From the NCBI GenBank assembly GCA_045106815.1, contig JBGCFG010000013.1, positions 1 to 64,000 on the forward strand: a stretch of 64,000 bases of DNA. The letters run 5' to 3'. Position numbers and translations under genes: made by a program. Of the stretch, positions 18,401 to 27,426 are shown in pieces. How positions within the stretch are numbered: position 1 is the stretch's first letter; each line of letters begins with the position of its first letter. Origin of the DNA: JAUIAI01 sp045106815. GTDB taxonomy: Bacteria; Pseudomonadota; Gammaproteobacteria; Burkholderiales; Burkholderiaceae_E. The notes beneath the pieces are model-generated. The model did not search any database, was not told where the DNA came from, and was given only the letters and a program-made list of their open reading frames with translations.

Positions 18401-19561
18401 ATGAGCGCACAATTCGACGAAATCTTGAAAGCCGGTATCGATAACGGGTCAGCCCCGGGCGCGTGCGCCATTGTCGTGAATCGCGATGGCGTGGTCTGGG
18501 AGGGCGCTGCAGGTGAGCGAGTTGCAGGCTCGGGTGTAAACATGAGTACCGATACCGTTGGTGCGATATTTTCAATGACCAAAGCCGTGACGGGCGCTGC
18601 GGCAATGCAACTCGTGGAGCAGGGCAAGCTGGACCTTGATGCGCCGGCGGGTAATGTGTGTCCGTGGCTTCATGAAGTACAGGTGCTCGAAGGGTTCGAC
18701 GACGCAGGCAAACCGAAACTTCGCGCGCCAAAGTCACCAGTCACGCTTCGACATTTGCTAACGCATACCTCAGGGTTTACCTACGAGATCTGGAACGCTA
18801 ATGAAGTCGCTTGGAAAGAGGCCACTGCTGCGCCGAGTTTGTTTACGCTAGAAAACAAAGCCTTGCAAACACCGCTGGCGTTTGATCCTGGCACGCAGTG
18901 GGAGTACGGCATCGGGATCGACTGGGCAGGCAAGATGGTTGAGGCGGCTTCTGGTATGACCCTGGGTGAATATTTTGCGGCCAACTTAACTGGACCGCTC
19001 GGCATGAAAGATACCGCGTTTGTTCATTCGCCGTCGATGCTGGAACGTGCTGCAGGTGTCCATGCTCGAATGCCTGACGGCTCATTGGCCCCGATCGAAT
19101 TGCCGCCGGCAGAGAATCCTGAATTTGAGATGGGTGGCGGTGGCCTGCACGGCACTATGAGCGACTATGGTCGCTTCATTCGCATGATCCTGAATGATGG
19201 TGAGCTTGATGGCACACGCGTGTTGAAGGCCGAAACAGTTCAGATGATGAGTCAAAATCACATAGGTGATCTTCGAGTCAAAGAGCTTACAACGGTTGCG
19301 CCGCAGTTTTCAAATAATGCCGAATTCTTTCCTGGTGAACCAAAATCATGGGGCCTCACATTTCAGATCAATGAGTCGGCAGTTGATACTGGTCGCCCGG
19401 CAGGTACGCTTATGTGGGCTGGCCTGGCTAACAGCTTCTTCTGGATTGATCGAAAAAACGGTGTCGGTGGCGCATACCTGAGTCAGATTCTTCCGTTCGG
19501 TGACGAAAAGTCATTCAATCTGTTTTTGGATATTGAGCGCGCCACGTACGCGAGTCTTTGA
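18401..19561 (+). CDS. Serine hydrolase, class C beta-lactamase family
   Basis: This 386-residue protein belongs to the beta-lactamase/transpeptidase-like family that includes family VIII esterases such as EstB. The nucleophile motif SxxK is SMTK near residue 59, and a tyrosine lies in WEYGIGIDW. It has no signal peptide, so a cytoplasmic esterase is more likely than a true periplasmic beta-lactamase. The ATG at 18401 follows GGAGATC at good spacing and is preferred over the TTG 12 bases earlier. It converges with the class II aldolase gene, with only 6 bases between the stops. Confidence 0.9.
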   Translation: MSAQFDEILKAGIDNGSAPGACAIVVNRDGVVWEGAAGERVAGSGVNMSTDTVGAIFSMTKAVTGAAAMQLVEQGKLDLDAPAGNVCPWLHEVQVLEGFDDAGKPKLRAPKSPVTLRHLLTHTSGFTYEIWNANEVAWKEATAAPSLFTLENKALQTPLAFDPGTQWEYGIGIDWAGKMVEAASGMTLGEYFAANLTGPLGMKDTAFVHSPSMLERAAGVHARMPDGSLAPIELPPAENPEFEMGGGGLHGTMSDYGRFIRMILNDGELDGTRVLKAETVQMMSQNHIGDLRVKELTTVAPQFSNNAEFFPGEPKSWGLTFQINESAVDTGRPAGTLMWAGLANSFFWIDRKNGVGGAYLSQILPFGDEKSFNLFLDIERATYASL

Positions 19562-19567
19562 CCCGGT

Positions 19568-20347
19568 CTAGAGACGATAGCTGTCATCAAGCTTGTCGAT
19601 CTTTCGCATGAGGGCGGCGTATTCCAAAGCGCCGACCCCCTCGCTCGTTTCGAGTTCAGAGAAGGCATCAATGTCTTGCGCCGACTTGTCGGCAATCGAT
19701 GTGTCAATCAGCCTGAGCTTGCCTGCTGCGGCGGCATCAAGTTGCACTTGGCAGGCGCGCTCGAGTCGGTAAAGATTTAGAAACGTTTCTGCCACGGTTC
19801 TCCCCACCGTCAGCAACCCATGGTTGCGAAGAATCATGGCTTTCTTATTGCCAAGGCTTTTTAGTAGGCGTTGGCGCTCGTCGTCATACAGGCTGATCCC
19901 TTCGTAGTCATGGTAGGCGACCCGATCGTGAAAGCGGGTTGAGACCATCGAAATAGGGAGTAGGCCACTGTCAAGGGCGGCTACCGCCATGCCCGCGCGG
20001 GTGTGGGTATGCATGACAACCTGATTGCTTAGGTCGTCGGCCATATGGATGGCAGAGTGAATGACAAAGCCGGCGCGCGAGATTGGGTAGTCGCTGTGGC
20101 CTACGATGTTGCCGTCTAAATCTATCTTGACGAGGTTGGACGCGCAGATTTCGTCGTAGTTCAGCCCGTAGGGATTGATCAGGAAGTGATGGTGTGGTCC
20201 GGGGACTTTGGCGGTTAGGTGGCCATAGATCAATTCCGTCCAGCCAAAGTAGTCAACCAGCCGGTAGGCAGCGGCTAGTTGCACTCTGAGTTCTTGTTCT
20301 GCCTTGTCAGCAGGCAGATGGGTCACATTCGATTTAAGCTGGGTCAC
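19568..20347 (-). CDS. Class II aldolase/adducin family protein (second copy)
   Basis: This 259-residue protein is a clear paralogue of the one at 3930-4694: both have the VPGPHHHFLINPYGL / IPGPEHHFLINPYGL block, the HTHxxAG metal site (HTHTRAG here) and the RNHGLLTVG end motif. The GTG start at 20347 follows CCAGGAGACG. It has no obvious operon partner; the convergent serine hydrolase lies downstream. The two copies share an architecture seen in degradation clusters with unknown substrate, so a related aldol or decarboxylation reaction is likely. Confidence 0.88.
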   Translation of the reverse strand: MTQLKSNVTHLPADKAEQELRVQLAAAYRLVDYFGWTELIYGHLTAKVPGPHHHFLINPYGLNYDEICASNLVKIDLDGNIVGHSDYPISRAGFVIHSAIHMADDLSNQVVMHTHTRAGMAVAALDSGLLPISMVSTRFHDRVAYHDYEGISLYDDERQRLLKSLGNKKAMILRNHGLLTVGRTVAETFLNLYRLERACQVQLDAAAAGKLRLIDTSIADKSAQDIDAFSELETSEGVGALEYAALMRKIDKLDDSYRL

Positions 20348-20425
20348 ACGCGTCTCCTGGTTTTATTCGCGTGATTCTAGTGGGTCTAGCGCATACGTCG
20401 GCTTTTACGGTATTTGTCTCAAGGC

Positions 20426-21172
20426 TTATTGTGTAATCGCTTTCAGGCTAGCGGCGGCAGGTGCAGGATCTGCGTGCCAGCCTGCATGGACATGAAATTC
20501 GCAACCGTCGCTGTTAACCCAGGCAGTGGCTTCGGGTGAGCTGTTTGCGCTTGCCTCAACCAGGTACGCTGTGCTGGCTTCCGCCGGGGTCTCAACCTTG
20601 CGCAAATCCAGGCTCGCATCAGCGGCATTCCAGTCTGCGCGATCCATCGTGAAGGTCAGGTAGTGTCGCTCCGCGCCGCTCTCATCGCATATCGATCCCA
20701 TATCGGTTGCCTTCAGGCCAACCTTCTCCAGGACGCGTTGGGCTGGTTTGTTCTCATTCATCGACCTGGCATACAGGCGATTGGTATTGCTTTCTGCCAT
20801 CGCAGCGTGAACGGCCAGGCGCGTTGTCTCTGTCCCAAAACCACCGCCCCAGAATGCCGGGTGTGTCCAAAGACTCATCTCCACGCCATCGGCAAACGGA
20901 GCAAAACGATAGAGCGCAGCGAACTGACCTGTTTTGCGAGCCACTGCTGCGACTGCTGCGATTTGACCGGACTGAGCTTGGGCAATGATGGATTCAATCC
21001 GCTCAAACACCGGCAGGTGGTGTTCCGGCCGTTGCCAAAGGAGGTGCTCATTAAAGCCATCGGCCTGGGTTGCCTCGAACAGGGGCCATGCATCAGATAG
21101 GGCGATTGGGCGCAGGGCCAGACGATCGCTGTAGTGATGATCAATTCGCTTGGAAAATTGCTTGAAGTTCAT
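20426..21172 (-). CDS. GNAT N-acetyltransferase, RimJ/RimL type, with C-terminal extension
   Basis: This 248-residue protein has a GNAT domain over residues 15-175: LALRPIALSDAW at the start, a SLWTHPAFWGGGFGTE segment that forms the acetyl-CoA loop, and NENKPAQRVLEKVGL, the usual helix of RimJ/RimL enzymes. The 70 residues after it are not part of the fold and contain a repeated S/A-rich segment ending in CEFHVHAGWHADPAP, which I do not recognise. It may acetylate a protein N-terminus or a small amine. It has a poor ribosome site. Confidence 0.8.
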   Translation of the reverse strand: MNFKQFSKRIDHHYSDRLALRPIALSDAWPLFEATQADGFNEHLLWQRPEHHLPVFERIESIIAQAQSGQIAAVAAVARKTGQFAALYRFAPFADGVEMSLWTHPAFWGGGFGTETTRLAVHAAMAESNTNRLYARSMNENKPAQRVLEKVGLKATDMGSICDESGAERHYLTFTMDRADWNAADASLDLRKVETPAEASTAYLVEASANSSPEATAWVNSDGCEFHVHAGWHADPAPAAASLKAITQ

Positions 21173-21553
21173 GTCGAGGCCCCTGCGTCGTTGGAATACG
21201 ACTGATGATGTCGAGGCACTGACAACTGACTGGCCTGGCAGCGACCGGCGTCAGCCAATGTCGATGACCGGTATATCGCCGTCTCAGAACTGCGACACGG
21301 CACGGACGAACGGTCGAATTCGCTGGGAAATGTTTGGATCGGTCGGCAGGTGGGTGGTTTTGGCGAGCACAGTCAGGGAATACGCTTTCAACGTGTGGTT
21401 TCCCCCACGAAAGCTTTCGCAGGCACTGTGTTTGTGCTTTACTGACCGGCGGCGAATCCTCCTCCGCCGCTGCAGTAAAGGTTATGTAGTTATGCGCAAA
21501 CGAGCTCGAACCGACCTTATCGGTGTTCAGTTCACGGTAGGCCCTGCTGCTAG
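21173..21553. other. Intergenic stretch upstream of GGDEF-EAL gene
   Basis: This 381-base stretch separates divergent genes and should hold both promoters. The 135-codon open frame that spans it has no family features and an arginine- and serine-rich composition, so I do not call it. I see no clear operator or RNA structure. Confidence 0.4.
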
Positions 21554-23311
21554 ATGAAGCAGCAGCCCAAAACTGGCGGGCGCCCGGTAGCTCGCTCAGG
21601 CCAAGCCGTTACCGGCCGCCGGTCCGGACAAATCAGCAGATCAGCGAACGCCAGCCGATCGGCCTCCCTTGGTGTGGATAGCCGGCCCATTGAGGAGGCG
21701 CCCACCCGATTGGAACGAATGATGGCAGTCGCTGGTGAGGCGTATTGCATTCTCGACGGAAAGTGGCGCATCGTTCAATGCAATCCGCCGCTAGCGAAAT
21801 ATTTTGGGTTTAACGCTTCCAGTCTGGTTGGCGTCAACACCTTTGAGCTCAATCCCAAGCTTAGGCAATCTGTTTTTTACCCGGTGCTACGCGACTCAAT
21901 GCAAAAGCGAACGCCGGGCTTTAGAACGGGTTACTCGGTACGCACCGGTCACTGGTTGATGTTGCGGGCCTATCCTTTCGAAGACGGCATCGCCGTGATG
22001 GTTCACGACATCTCCGAATTGAGCGACGAGCAGCAACGACTGACCTATCTAGCCTTGCATGACTCGCTCACTGCACTACCGAACCGCCTGGCGCTACAGC
22101 AGGAAATCGACGAAGCAATTGTAGCCAGGCAAGAGTTCACCGTGGTGTTCCTGGATCTTGACCGATTCAAAAACGTCAATGACTCAGCCGGCCATGTCAT
22201 TGGCGACCGAGTCTTGATGGAAATGTCCGCGCGTCTATCTCAATTGCTCGAAGAGGGCGAACGACTTTTTAGAGTGGGTGGTGACGAATTTGTCCTCATG
22301 ACACCGGCTGTCGATGACCGCATTGATGAGAAAGTTCGCGACATGCTGGTCCAGGCGAAGCATCCGATCTTGATTGCGGGCGATGAGTTCACACTCGGCG
22401 CCACCGCTGGGGCCGCATCATCTCCGCGCGATGGCGATTCCTATACGACCCTAATTCGCCGCGCAGACATGGCCATGTACGCCGCCAAACGCGATGCCGC
22501 CGGGACACTGCGTCGATACGACCCGGGCCTGGAAGCCTCTACCGTTAGAAAACTCACGGTTGAGCAAGCCTTGCGGCGTGCACTGTCAGGCGACCATCTT
22601 GAATTGCACTTGCAGCCAAAGGCGACGCTGCCCGGGCTCAAGATGACGGGTGCTGAGGCGCTGTTAAGGTGGCATCACCCTCAGCGTGGCTTGATTGAAC
22701 CTACCGAGTTGTTGGAAGTGGCTGAAGGCTGCGGGCTGCTCGTTGATATTGACCGCTGGGTATTGAAGCATGCCATTGAGATGCTCGCGCGCTTCAGGCG
22801 TGAAGGGGTCGACATGCGCATTGCTGTGAATTTAACCGCGGCGAGTTTTGAGCGTCCCGGCCTCGCGGAGCAAACCCTTGATCTGCTGGCCAACTATAAA
22901 GTTCGTCCGGAAATGCTCGAGATCGAAATTACGGAAAGCTGCCTCATGCGCAATACGGCAGTGAGCGCCGAAACGCTTGAAGCGCTCAGCTCAGTCGGGG
23001 TTCGCGTTTGCGTGGATGATTTTGGGACTGGGTATTCAAGCCTCGCCTACCTGACCGACTATGCTGTTGATGTGCTTAAGATCGATCCGCAGTTTGTCAG
23101 GCGTGCCAGTGTTGATGCTCGTAGCCGAAATCTGGTGCGCGGCATCGTTGCGCTTGCCCACACGCTGGAGATGGAAGTCGTGGCAGAGGGGGTAGAGACT
23201 ACCGAGCAACTCGCTTTGATGAAAGACCTGCATTGCGATGCATTCCAGGGTTTTCACTACTCCCGCGCGATTCCTTGCGACGAATACATCGAATTCAGCC
23301 GCGCCTGTTAG
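21554..23311 (+). CDS. PAS-GGDEF-EAL cyclic-di-GMP protein
   Basis: This 585-residue protein has a disordered N-terminus, a PAS domain (about residues 55-160, CILDGKWRIVQCNPPLAKYFG), a GGDEF domain with intact FRVGGDEFV, and an EAL domain with intact EALLRW, ITES, DDFGTGYSS, KIDPQF and VVAEGVET. Both the cyclase and phosphodiesterase centres therefore look competent. The RxxD inhibition site normally found five residues before GGDEF is absent (EGER instead). There is no membrane segment. The PAS domain is the likely input. The start is uncertain by some tens of residues. Confidence 0.93.
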   Translation: MKQQPKTGGRPVARSGQAVTGRRSGQISRSANASRSASLGVDSRPIEEAPTRLERMMAVAGEAYCILDGKWRIVQCNPPLAKYFGFNASSLVGVNTFELNPKLRQSVFYPVLRDSMQKRTPGFRTGYSVRTGHWLMLRAYPFEDGIAVMVHDISELSDEQQRLTYLALHDSLTALPNRLALQQEIDEAIVARQEFTVVFLDLDRFKNVNDSAGHVIGDRVLMEMSARLSQLLEEGERLFRVGGDEFVLMTPAVDDRIDEKVRDMLVQAKHPILIAGDEFTLGATAGAASSPRDGDSYTTLIRRADMAMYAAKRDAAGTLRRYDPGLEASTVRKLTVEQALRRALSGDHLELHLQPKATLPGLKMTGAEALLRWHHPQRGLIEPTELLEVAEGCGLLVDIDRWVLKHAIEMLARFRREGVDMRIAVNLTAASFERPGLAEQTLDLLANYKVRPEMLEIEITESCLMRNTAVSAETLEALSSVGVRVCVDDFGTGYSSLAYLTDYAVDVLKIDPQFVRRASVDARSRNLVRGIVALAHTLEMEVVAEGVETTEQLALMKDLHCDAFQGFHYSRAIPCDEYIEFSRAC

Positions 23312-23775
23312 CACATCGCCTGAATCGTCTGCCACTCCTGTGCAGTGACTGGCTGAATTGACAGGCGGTTACCGCGTCTGAGCAAAGCCATCTCAGCAAG
23401 TGCCTCATTCTCTTTGAGCGATTGTAGTGAGATAACTTGCGGGAATTTCTTTTGAAGCTTGAGATCAACCATGACCCAACGTGGCTCCTCTGGCGTAGCC
23501 TTTGGATCGTAGTATTTCGATTTCTTGTCTAGCGCCGTATGGTCTGGATAGGCCTCGCGGACAACTTTTGCCACGCCTACAATGCCTGGCACTTTGCAGC
23601 TTGAGTGGTAGAAGAAGGCTAAATCCCCCTTCTTGATTTCATCGCGCATCAGGTTACGCGCTTGGTAGTTGCGTATGCCGTCCCAGGGTTCTGTCTTTTG
23701 CGGGCGGGCGGCAAGGTCATCAATTGAAAACGCATCGGGTTCAGATTTGAATAGCCAGTATTTCAACTTACTCAC
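23308..23775 (-). CDS. EVE domain protein
   Basis: This 155-residue protein is an EVE domain of the thymocyte nuclear protein 1 type, with the opening YWLFKSEPDAFS, the WDGIRNYQARN block and GDLAFFYHSS. EVE domains bind modified bases in nucleic acids. I chose the GTG at 23775, which overlaps the end of the upstream uracil-DNA-glycosylase-family gene by 8 bases; a longer frame would begin inside that gene. The coupling to a DNA-repair-type gene fits a role around modified bases. The stop overlaps the end of the convergent GGDEF-EAL gene by 4 bases. Confidence 0.9.
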   Translation of the reverse strand: MSKLKYWLFKSEPDAFSIDDLAARPQKTEPWDGIRNYQARNLMRDEIKKGDLAFFYHSSCKVPGIVGVAKVVREAYPDHTALDKKSKYYDPKATPEEPRWVMVDLKLQKKFPQVISLQSLKENEALAEMALLRRGNRLSIQPVTAQEWQTIQAMC

Positions 23776-24385
23776 CTGTAGAGAGGTTGCTGGATGGACC
23801 CAGGGCTGCATTGACGCGCTGTTTCAGGGCCGGCAGCACGTCTTGCTCAAACCACGGATTCCGCTTAAGCCAGATATTGTTTCTCGGACTGGGGTGGGGC
23901 AGGGGCAAAACCGCCTTTCCGTATGAGGCCCAGTCTTTTACTGTTAGGGTTAAGTTTGCCTGCATACGATCTAGATGCCATTTCTGCGCGTACTGACCGA
24001 TAACCAGTGTGAGCTTTAAATTTGGTAAGGCTTGCAGTAAGGGAGTCCGCCATGTTTTGGCACAGATGGGCATGGGTGGTTTGTCACCGGATCGGCCCGT
24101 TCCCGGGTAACAAAAACCCATTGGCAATATGGCCACCTTCGCAGCATCGTAGAAAATCTCTCGGCTGACGCCCATCCATTCACGCAGGCGATCGCCGCTT
24201 GGATCATCGAAGGGAACCCCGGATTCGTGCACTCTAGCTCCCGGCGCCTGCCCAGCAATCAGAATCGTGGCATGAGAGTGCGCCTGCAGAACGGGCCTCA
24301 CGCCATGCTCGAGTTTGTCTGCGCAGAGTTTGCAAGCGCGAACGTCCGTCATGAGCATGCTCAGTTGGCTTGGGGGCTTTGTCAC
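23768..24385 (-). CDS. Uracil-DNA glycosylase family protein
   Basis: This 205-residue protein has the UDG superfamily motifs: LIAGQAPGARVHESG as the water-activating loop and LPLPHPSPRNN as the leucine-loop motif. The N-terminal CKLCAD is a cysteine pair, but the four-cysteine Fe-S cluster of family 4 enzymes is not complete. It is best described as a UDG-family protein of uncertain class, possibly acting on uracil or hypoxanthine. The gene is translationally coupled to the EVE protein. It is divergent from the thioredoxin-reductase-like gene. Confidence 0.85.
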   Translation of the reverse strand: MTKPPSQLSMLMTDVRACKLCADKLEHGVRPVLQAHSHATILIAGQAPGARVHESGVPFDDPSGDRLREWMGVSREIFYDAAKVAILPMGFCYPGTGRSGDKPPMPICAKTWRTPLLQALPNLKLTLVIGQYAQKWHLDRMQANLTLTVKDWASYGKAVLPLPHPSPRNNIWLKRNPWFEQDVLPALKQRVNAALGPSSNLSTGE

Positions 24386-24526
24386 CTGATGTTGGCCTAT
24401 AGATGGTTAGGAGCGTCTATCGTATCTGTTCGTGTCAATCAGTAACCTCAGGCGACTACCTGGCTCCCAAGCTCAACTTGCGTGTGGTCGCTAGGATCGT
24501 GACAAGATTTTAAGCGGAGCCACTTG

Positions 24527-26155
24527 ATGGAAACACTTGCTGCAGATTTACGTTTTATGCAAAGAACGCCTTTGCTACCCGAGCACGTCGAAGCGATGCG
24601 CGGGCTTGGTCAGGAGATTAGCTTTTGCGAAGGCGAACTGGTGGCCAAAACGGGTGAGCGGATGGATCGGTTTTACTATTTGCTCGAGGGGGAGATCGAA
24701 GTGCTTGATCCCCTCACGGGCGAGCGCTACCTTTCAAACTCGCTTGGGCCGAATCAGTTTGTGGGTGAAATCTCGTTTCTGAATGGCGGTGCCTACTCAA
24801 TGTCGATGCGGGCTGCGGCCGACACGCGCGTCATTGCCGTCGAACGGACAGCCATGCTGGATCTGATGTCGAGGGTGCCCGAAATGTCCGACATCATTAT
24901 CTCGGTGTTCGCCGCGCGTCGCCGACGCCAGCTTGATGACAGTGATAGCTCGCTGGTATTGATTGGCGGTGAGTCAGATCCGGACATTCGCCGGATTGCC
25001 AGTTTTGCGGGTCGGAAGAAAATTCCGTTCAAGGCATTCGACCTTCAGTTAGAAACGCCATCAGCGACAACAACGGCTGACGACCATGCCCTTGATCTCT
25101 CGAAACCTGCGGTCGTTTTCGGCGGCAGGGAAGTAGTCGATGATCCGACACCACTCAAAGTGGCCAAGTTGCTTGGCCTAGACCTTGAAGTCGAGGACGA
25201 TGAAGTCTTTGATGTGATTATTGTCGGCGGTGGCCCGGCTGGGGTTGCGGCCGCCGTCTATGCCGGCGCCGAGGGCCTAAGTGCATTGGTGATAGAAGAT
25301 CTTGCGGTTGGTGGACAGGCCGGTACGTCTAGCCGTATTGAGAACTACATGGGCTTTCCCACCGGAATTTCGGGCGCTGACTTGGTATGGCGTGGTGAAA
25401 TTCAAGCCATGAAGTTTGGCACTCGATTTGCGATGCCCAGGCGGGTGCAATCGGCTAGCCAAACGGCGGATGGGCTGTTTCAGGTGACGCTTGAAGATGA
25501 TGGGTGCCGGGTTTGCGCCCGTTCATTGGTCGTGGCAGCTGGCGTGCAAGATCGGCGTTTGCCCCTACCTAAGTTGGCTCAGTTGGAAGGGGCGGGTATT
25601 TACTATGCGGCAACAGAAATAGAAGCGCGATACTGCCGGGGTACTGAGGTCATCGTGGTAGGGGGCGGCAACTCCGCAGGCCAGGCTGCCATGTAATTGT
25701 CACGTTCTGCTAGGCATGTCCATGTATTGATACGCGGACAGTCGCTGGCTGCGTCGATGTCTGACTATCTCTTGAGTCGCCTTCAGTCGGACCCGCGAAT
25801 TACCATTCAGTATGAGACGCAGCTCGATGAGTTGCATGGCGATCGAGCGCTCGACTATGTGACCGTCAAGACTGGTCGCGATCAACAAAAGCGCGACATT
25901 CAGTGTCAGGCGGTATTCGTCATGGTTGGAGCTGCCCCATACACCGAGTGGTTGTCTGGCATGGTCGCCTTGGACGATAAAGGGTTCGTCAAAACAGGCG
26001 AGGTCGCTGGTGCAGAGTCGGCTTACGCCACATCTCACCCAGGCATCTTTGCTGTTGGCGATGTCAGGAGTGGGTCGGTGAAGCGAGTGGCATCTGCTGT
26101 TGGCGAGGACTCGGTTGTGATCTCCAAAGTTTGGGAGCATGTCAATTCGTCTTAG
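24527..26155 (+). pseudogene. Cyclic-nucleotide-binding/thioredoxin-reductase-like protein interrupted by an in-frame ochre codon
   Basis: Read through, this encodes a protein of about 541 residues: an N-terminal cNMP-binding domain (residues 1-135, FYYLLEGEIEVLD), a linker with FGGREVVD, an FAD domain (GGGPAGVAAAVYAG) and an NADPH motif GGGNSAGQAAM. Codon 390 is TAA at 25694-25696; relatives have an aromatic residue there (MYLSR or MFLSR), so a TAC/TAT-to-TAA change is likely. The frame continues unbroken to 26155 and ends with the normal FAVGDVR...SAVGE segment. The CxxC redox pair of true thioredoxin reductases is absent (GGQAGTSSRIENY). The ATG at 24527 follows CGGAG. Function: cNMP-controlled flavoprotein of unknown partner. 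Confidence 0.85.
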
Positions 26156-26330
26156 GTGACCGTTGAGAAGCTGCCTCGGTTGTCTGCAACGTGAAATGGG
26201 GATGGCCGTCCTTTGTTCGTCCTTTTATGATCAGCCCACGATTTAGGCAATTGAGCGCTCGATCAACAGGACGAACGTCCTGCTGGCTTTCCACCACCCT
26301 GTATTCAGTCAGAAGAAAACGGAGCTTCAA

Positions 26331-26726
26331 ATGGTTTCATGTTTGCGCGTCATGTCTGTGCTTTCCCTTTCTGCAGGGCTGGTTGCTTGTTCAGCAACGT
26401 CTACCTCCACAATGACGCCGGAAGCGAAAGGGCTCCCGGCGTACACAGGTAAGGTCTTCGTCACTGAAAAGTCATTGCCCCCAGGTACCAAGTTCATTGA
26501 GGTAGGCCAGGTGGAAGCAAACATCAAGAGCGGCTATGAGAGCGGTACAAAGCTATATCCGTTGCTGGCTGATGAAGCCAGAAAGCTCGGCGCTAATGCT
26601 GTTATCGAAGTTGGCGGTGGGCGGCGCCCCACATTGCTTTCTTGGGCGGCAGCATTCGTCTACGGTAAGGCGATCAAAATCGACAATCTCGAGGCACTTA
26701 AGGGAGTTGAGGGGGCGGAACACTAG
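26331..26726 (+). CDS. Hypothetical lipoprotein
   Basis: This 131-residue protein has a lipoprotein signal: a hydrophobic core and the lipobox LVAC with C20 as the lipidated cysteine. After a threonine/serine-rich linker the domain FIEVGQVEANI...YPLLADEARKLGANAVIEVGGGR resembles small lipoproteins with a YbjQ-like or DUF4156-like fold, where LGANAVI is the common signature. It is likely anchored to the outer membrane. The start ATG at 26331 has a weak ribosome site; an in-frame ATG 21 bases later is possible. No function is established. Confidence 0.7.
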   Translation: MVSCLRVMSVLSLSAGLVACSATSTSTMTPEAKGLPAYTGKVFVTEKSLPPGTKFIEVGQVEANIKSGYESGTKLYPLLADEARKLGANAVIEVGGGRRPTLLSWAAAFVYGKAIKIDNLEALKGVEGAEH

Positions 26727-26745
26727 CACCTGGGACAGTGCTGAA

Positions 26746-26759
26746 TTGATCAGAATCAA
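26746..26759 (+). promoter_or_regulatory. FNR-type box (perfect) with -10 element
   Basis: The site is TTGAT-CAGA-ATCAA, a perfect match to the FNR consensus. A TAATCT hexamer at 26782-26787 starts exactly 29.5 bases from the box centre, the spacing of a class II FNR promoter centred at -41.5. It lies 77 bases before the HemG-like gene at 26837. Confidence 0.8.
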
Positions 26760-26836
26760 TACGGCTTTGCGTCTGCGCCCGTAATCTTGAAGCGCTGGCT
26801 CCACACCCGAGGGCCCTCCGTTTCAAGAGACTCGCT

Positions 26837-27391
26837 ATGCTCATACTGGTGACTTACGCCACTGTAGAAGGACAAACCGCCAAAATCGCCAGGACTGCTG
26901 CCGATCAGATAGAGTCCGCCGGGCATGAGGTGATTCTGGCTGATGTTCGTCAGCCGGGTTTTGCGGTGCCCGGGCGCTTCGATGCTGTCGTTGTTTGTGC
27001 CCCTATTCACAATGGCCACTACCCAGAGCCAATGGTTGCTTTCGTCGACCGCTTTAGTGATGCCCTGAATGCCGTACCAAGCGCACTGATCACGGTTTCA
27101 CTTTCGATCGACAGTCCGTTTGAAGAAGAACGACAAGAGGCCCAGGCATATCCATATGGCTTGGCAGAGGCAACGAATTGGGCGCCAGGTGCCCGTTGCA
27201 ATCTTGCCGGCGCGCTGAAGTTCTCTGAGTACAACTACTTCAAGCGGCTCTTGATGAAGCGAATCGCTGTTCATGAACAAGGGACTGTCGATACAAGTCA
27301 GGACTATGAGTTGACCGATTGGGCTGCACTACAGCTTTTCGTCGGTGAGTTCCTGGCTGACGCAGGTAAGACGATGAGCGTTAGCCGCTGA
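26837..27391 (+). CDS. Flavodoxin-domain protein, HemG-like
   Basis: This 184-residue protein is a flavodoxin-fold protein: the FMN phosphate loop is TYATVEGQTAKIA and the second loop APIHNGHYPEP. The late segment FKRLLMKRIA is typical of HemG, the menaquinone-dependent protoporphyrinogen IX dehydrogenase used for heme synthesis without oxygen. HemG is normally about 175-180 residues, which fits. A perfect FNR box upstream agrees with a role at low oxygen. A general flavodoxin-like NAD(P)H quinone reductase remains possible because the family is broad. Confidence 0.75.
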   Translation: MLILVTYATVEGQTAKIARTAADQIESAGHEVILADVRQPGFAVPGRFDAVVVCAPIHNGHYPEPMVAFVDRFSDALNAVPSALITVSLSIDSPFEEERQEAQAYPYGLAEATNWAPGARCNLAGALKFSEYNYFKRLLMKRIAVHEQGTVDTSQDYELTDWAALQLFVGEFLADAGKTMSVSR

Positions 27392-27426
27392 CTAAGGGTA
27401 TTGGCAACCTACGTGCAACATCAAGG

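Noticed and set aside
21150..21557. 135-codon open frame between the GNAT and GGDEF-EAL genes
   Set aside because: It overlaps the GNAT start on the other strand, is arginine- and serine-rich, and has no family features.
17395..25696. Stop-codon recoding as the reason for the two in-frame stops
   Set aside because: The two stops are different (TAG and TAA), and other genes use both as normal stops, so recoding is less likely than two nonsense changes or read errors.
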